NCBI GenBank assembly: GCA_973895155.1
Contig: OZ316892.1
Coordinates: forward strand, 6,882,001 to 6,946,000
DNA from: Marsupella aquatica
Taxonomy: Eukaryota > Marchantiophyta
Length of the DNA stretch: 64,000 bases
Direction of reading: 5' to 3'
Made by a program: the position numbers and the translations under genes. Shown piece by piece: positions 60,000 to 64,000 of the stretch (positions are counted from its first letter, which is position 1; every line of letters starts with the position of its first letter). The notes beneath the pieces are model-generated. The model saw nothing but the letters and a program-made list of their open reading frames with translations. It searched no databases and was not told where the DNA came from.

Positions 60000-61165
60000 A
60001 ATGTGGTTGGTTGCTTCCATTCGGAGGATGCTTCAACAACGGGAGAAGACTCTCTTGCATGGAATAGGTAAATGGCGTATGGAACTCAGAGCGGTTCCTG
60101 AGGATCAGATCATATTGAGAAATATCTAGAAACCTTTTCGAGAAGAAAAGCTAAATTTGTTTTTCTGGCAGCTTGCTCACAGGATTAATGCTACTCATTA
60201 TTATATCGGCAGGAGATCTTCTCACCATGATGTAAACAGGTATTCTTATTCCTTTCTCTCGTTCAGATCCTCGTTGGTGGTGTAAGTGATGTGATGGAGA
60301 GGCTCATGAGGATATTATACATTGTCAATGGACATGTACTGAATCTCAACAGATATGGGGATGGATTGCCAAGGTGATGGGCAGTGCTACGATTCTTCAA
60401 CCCTCGATATGTCTTTAGGTGCTGTGCAGGCGATTCTTGGTGCTCAGATTTCTAGAACTAGTCGTGACTTTCCTTGTAAACGGTGACATTTGATCCGGGG
60501 CCTCTCCAACTGGCATCTTTGGAAAGCCAGATGTTCTCTGGAAAAAGAGGAGATTCGTGTTTCAGTCATTGGGATTCAGATTAAAATCTGGAGGGAGATA
60601 TGTCTTTATCTTATGATTGCTTGGTCTCAAGGACTTCTACGACATAGGGCTGCTGGTCGGAGTCTCCAAGAACTTAAAGGATGCATGGTCAGAGATTTTG
60701 GTAGAAATGGTGGTTTATCTAGTATTATTGAGGAGTCGATCATTGTTGAGTATAAGCCATTATGGGCTTTTGACCCGCCCTGAATTGTCTTCAGGTTCCA
60801 CTTTTGGCTTTAGGGGTCAGTTTTGATTTCTATGGCGGTAGGATCTTAGTCTGTGGATGGCCTGTCCTGTCTTGGGATTGGCGCCTTTATGCACATATTC
60901 AGTCCCTAGTTTTATCACTAGGTCTCTTCCTGCATTTTTGGTTGAGTGAGCCCTCATTTCTGCTCTTCTCCTTGTTTTAGTTAGGTGGGCCTCGTAGTTG
61001 GTGTCTTTCACCTGTTCTTTTTTTGCCCTGTCCGCTTGGCCGAATAAGTTTGGTCTGGGTGTGACTTTTTGGCCTGTTGACCTTGTTTTGGTCTGGCCAG
61101 GTTTACTCCCGTTTTTATTGGGTTTTGCTTTTCACATAAGTAAAGTACTCCTTTCAAGAAAAAAT
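60000..61165 (+). mobile_element. LINE relic (zf-RVT region, 3' UTR and A-rich end)
   Basis: Around 60,135-60,350 the + strand encodes EEKLNLFFWQLAHRINATHY and then, after frameshifts, CDGEAHEDIIHCQW, the zf-RVT zinc-binding pattern of plant LINE ORF2. Later frames (60,490-60,783) read as the degenerate C-terminal tail. A GT-rich 3' UTR runs to CACATAAGTAAAGTACTCC and TTTCAAGAAAAAATTTAAAA near 61,125-61,172. Multiple stops and frameshifts show it is dead. The 5' end is truncated. It sits in the promoter-side flank of the centrin gene. Confidence 0.65.
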
Positions 61166-61318
61166 TTAAAAAATGGTTGGTTTGCATCTTCGTCAGGCTT
61201 CCCAACCCTGCCCGTTGCCCATCGCGAGTTGGCGCAAGCAAAGGGAAGAGCCGGGCACTTACTTTGTTACCCACGAGCACAGGAAAAACAGAAACAAGCA
61301 CAGGCGGGCGGGCAGGTA

Positions 61319-61507
61319 CATGAGTAACTACAGGGAACTGGGGTTGATCAACATGAGTAACAGGGAACCGGGGTTGCTCAACCTGAGTAACATAGAGCTG
61401 GGGTTGCTGAACATGAGTGACCACAGGGAACCGGGGTTGTTCAACCTGAGTAACCACAGGGAACTGGGGTTGTTCAACATGAGTACAAGGGAACCGGAGT
61501 TGTTCCA
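61319..61507. repeat. Six-unit 30/33-bp tandem array upstream of centrin
   Basis: Units at 61319 (33 bp), 61352 (30), 61382 (30), 61412 (33), 61445 (33) and 61478 (30). Each begins C(A/C)TGAGTAAC and ends GGGGTTG(T/C)TCAA. Every unit length is a multiple of three, so frames stay open through the array on both strands. It lies about 490-680 bp upstream of the centrin ATG. Confidence 0.9.
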
Positions 61508-61995
61508 GCTTCGTTGGGCAGATGGGCACCCACTGAAAAAACGTGCGGGCCCCCAACGAAAAACGGACGCGGGCAACTGGGCAAGGGAAGAGAGAGGGAA
61601 GGTTTTCCGCTTCTTTCTTGGGAGTTGCCGTTGCAACTTGGAAGGCTTCCTTTGTGCAGCTTGCCTTGTTGTTGTTGTTGTTGCTTCGCAGCTCCACAGA
61701 GTACGCGTCTAGAGAGTAGTACTGCAGTAACAACGACGTGGTTGTGTTGGGTTGGAAAGAAAAATTAAGAAAGAAGGAAGGTTCCTGGAGATTGAGTGAT
61801 TTGGGTCGCATTGCTGTGGGGATCACGGTGTAGGGACGAAAGGAGCACTCTGTAGTGCTGAGTCTATCGACTGGGGATTCTGCATCAGCGCAGCTATCCG
61901 TCCATCCATCGACGAGGGAGGAATCGGAAAGGAAGGAAAGTAGAATAGCGGATAGAAGGAAAGAAAAGAGGTCGGATTGAGGAGGTTTGAACAAG

Positions 61996-63906
<1,911 letters not shown>

Positions 63907-64000
63907 TCATACTTTACCGTGGGCACGAGAAATCTGTACGAATCTATATTTGTTTGCTGCAAATTACGGCGTAGGAACAGAAGAACGTGGGGATGGCAAG

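Overview
This is nuclear DNA from a streptophyte plant. It has spliced genes with GT-AG introns of about 100 to 800 bp, a full-length KEEP ON GOING (KEG) gene, plant Ty1-copia and MULE transposons, and LINE relics. The centrin is of the algal caltractin (basal-body) type, closest in my recollection to the green-algal protein. That fits a lineage with motile sperm (bryophyte, lycophyte, fern or cycad/Ginkgo) or a charophyte alga. I cannot name the species.

Layout. 0-2 kb: a 5'-truncated non-LTR retrotransposon ORF broken by one TGA. 2-14 kb: mostly unassignable AT-rich DNA with a 1.3-kb terminal-inverted-repeat (TIR) element (4.58-5.90 kb), microsatellites, a diverged copia LTR (about 9.4-9.66 kb), a GC-rich island (about 11 kb) and a minisatellite (12.9-13.26 kb). 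15.4-19.1 kb: a decayed MULE transposase gene on the + strand, interrupted by a solo copia LTR with a 5-bp target-site duplication. 19.6-21.95 kb: an unrecognised multi-exon gene or genes facing the MULE, an arrangement like the convergent two-gene layout of maize MuDR. 23-26 kb: a LINE tail, a duplicated module and a 345-bp MITE. 28.7-35.3 kb: a complete, very young Ty1-copia element on the - strand, with LTRs that look identical, a CATGA target duplication, initiator-Met PBS, PPT, gag and pol, and one in-frame TGA between gag and pol. 35.9-36.6 kb: an extreme G-rich array bracketed by inverted repeats. 37-46 kb: repeats, another LINE relic and a minisatellite, with no gene recognised.

The two host genes lie at the right. 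KEG (- strand, 55,728 to 46,704, 16 exons, 1,639 aa) encodes a RING-kinase-ankyrin-HERC2-like-repeat E3 ligase; Arabidopsis KEG acts in ABA signalling and trafficking. Centrin (+ strand, 61,996-63,906, 7 exons, 169 aa) encodes a Ca2+-binding basal-body/MTOC protein, and its start codon is the last three bases of exon 1. Between them lie a U6 snRNA pseudogene and a LINE relic. The two genes are not functionally linked as far as the sequence shows. The rest of the window is nested mobile DNA at different stages of decay: the copia element is recent, the solo LTR is older, and the MULE and LINEs carry several stops and frameshifts.

All exon boundaries were derived by hand from splice signals and reading frame. 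No database search was run, and family assignments rest on recognised motifs.
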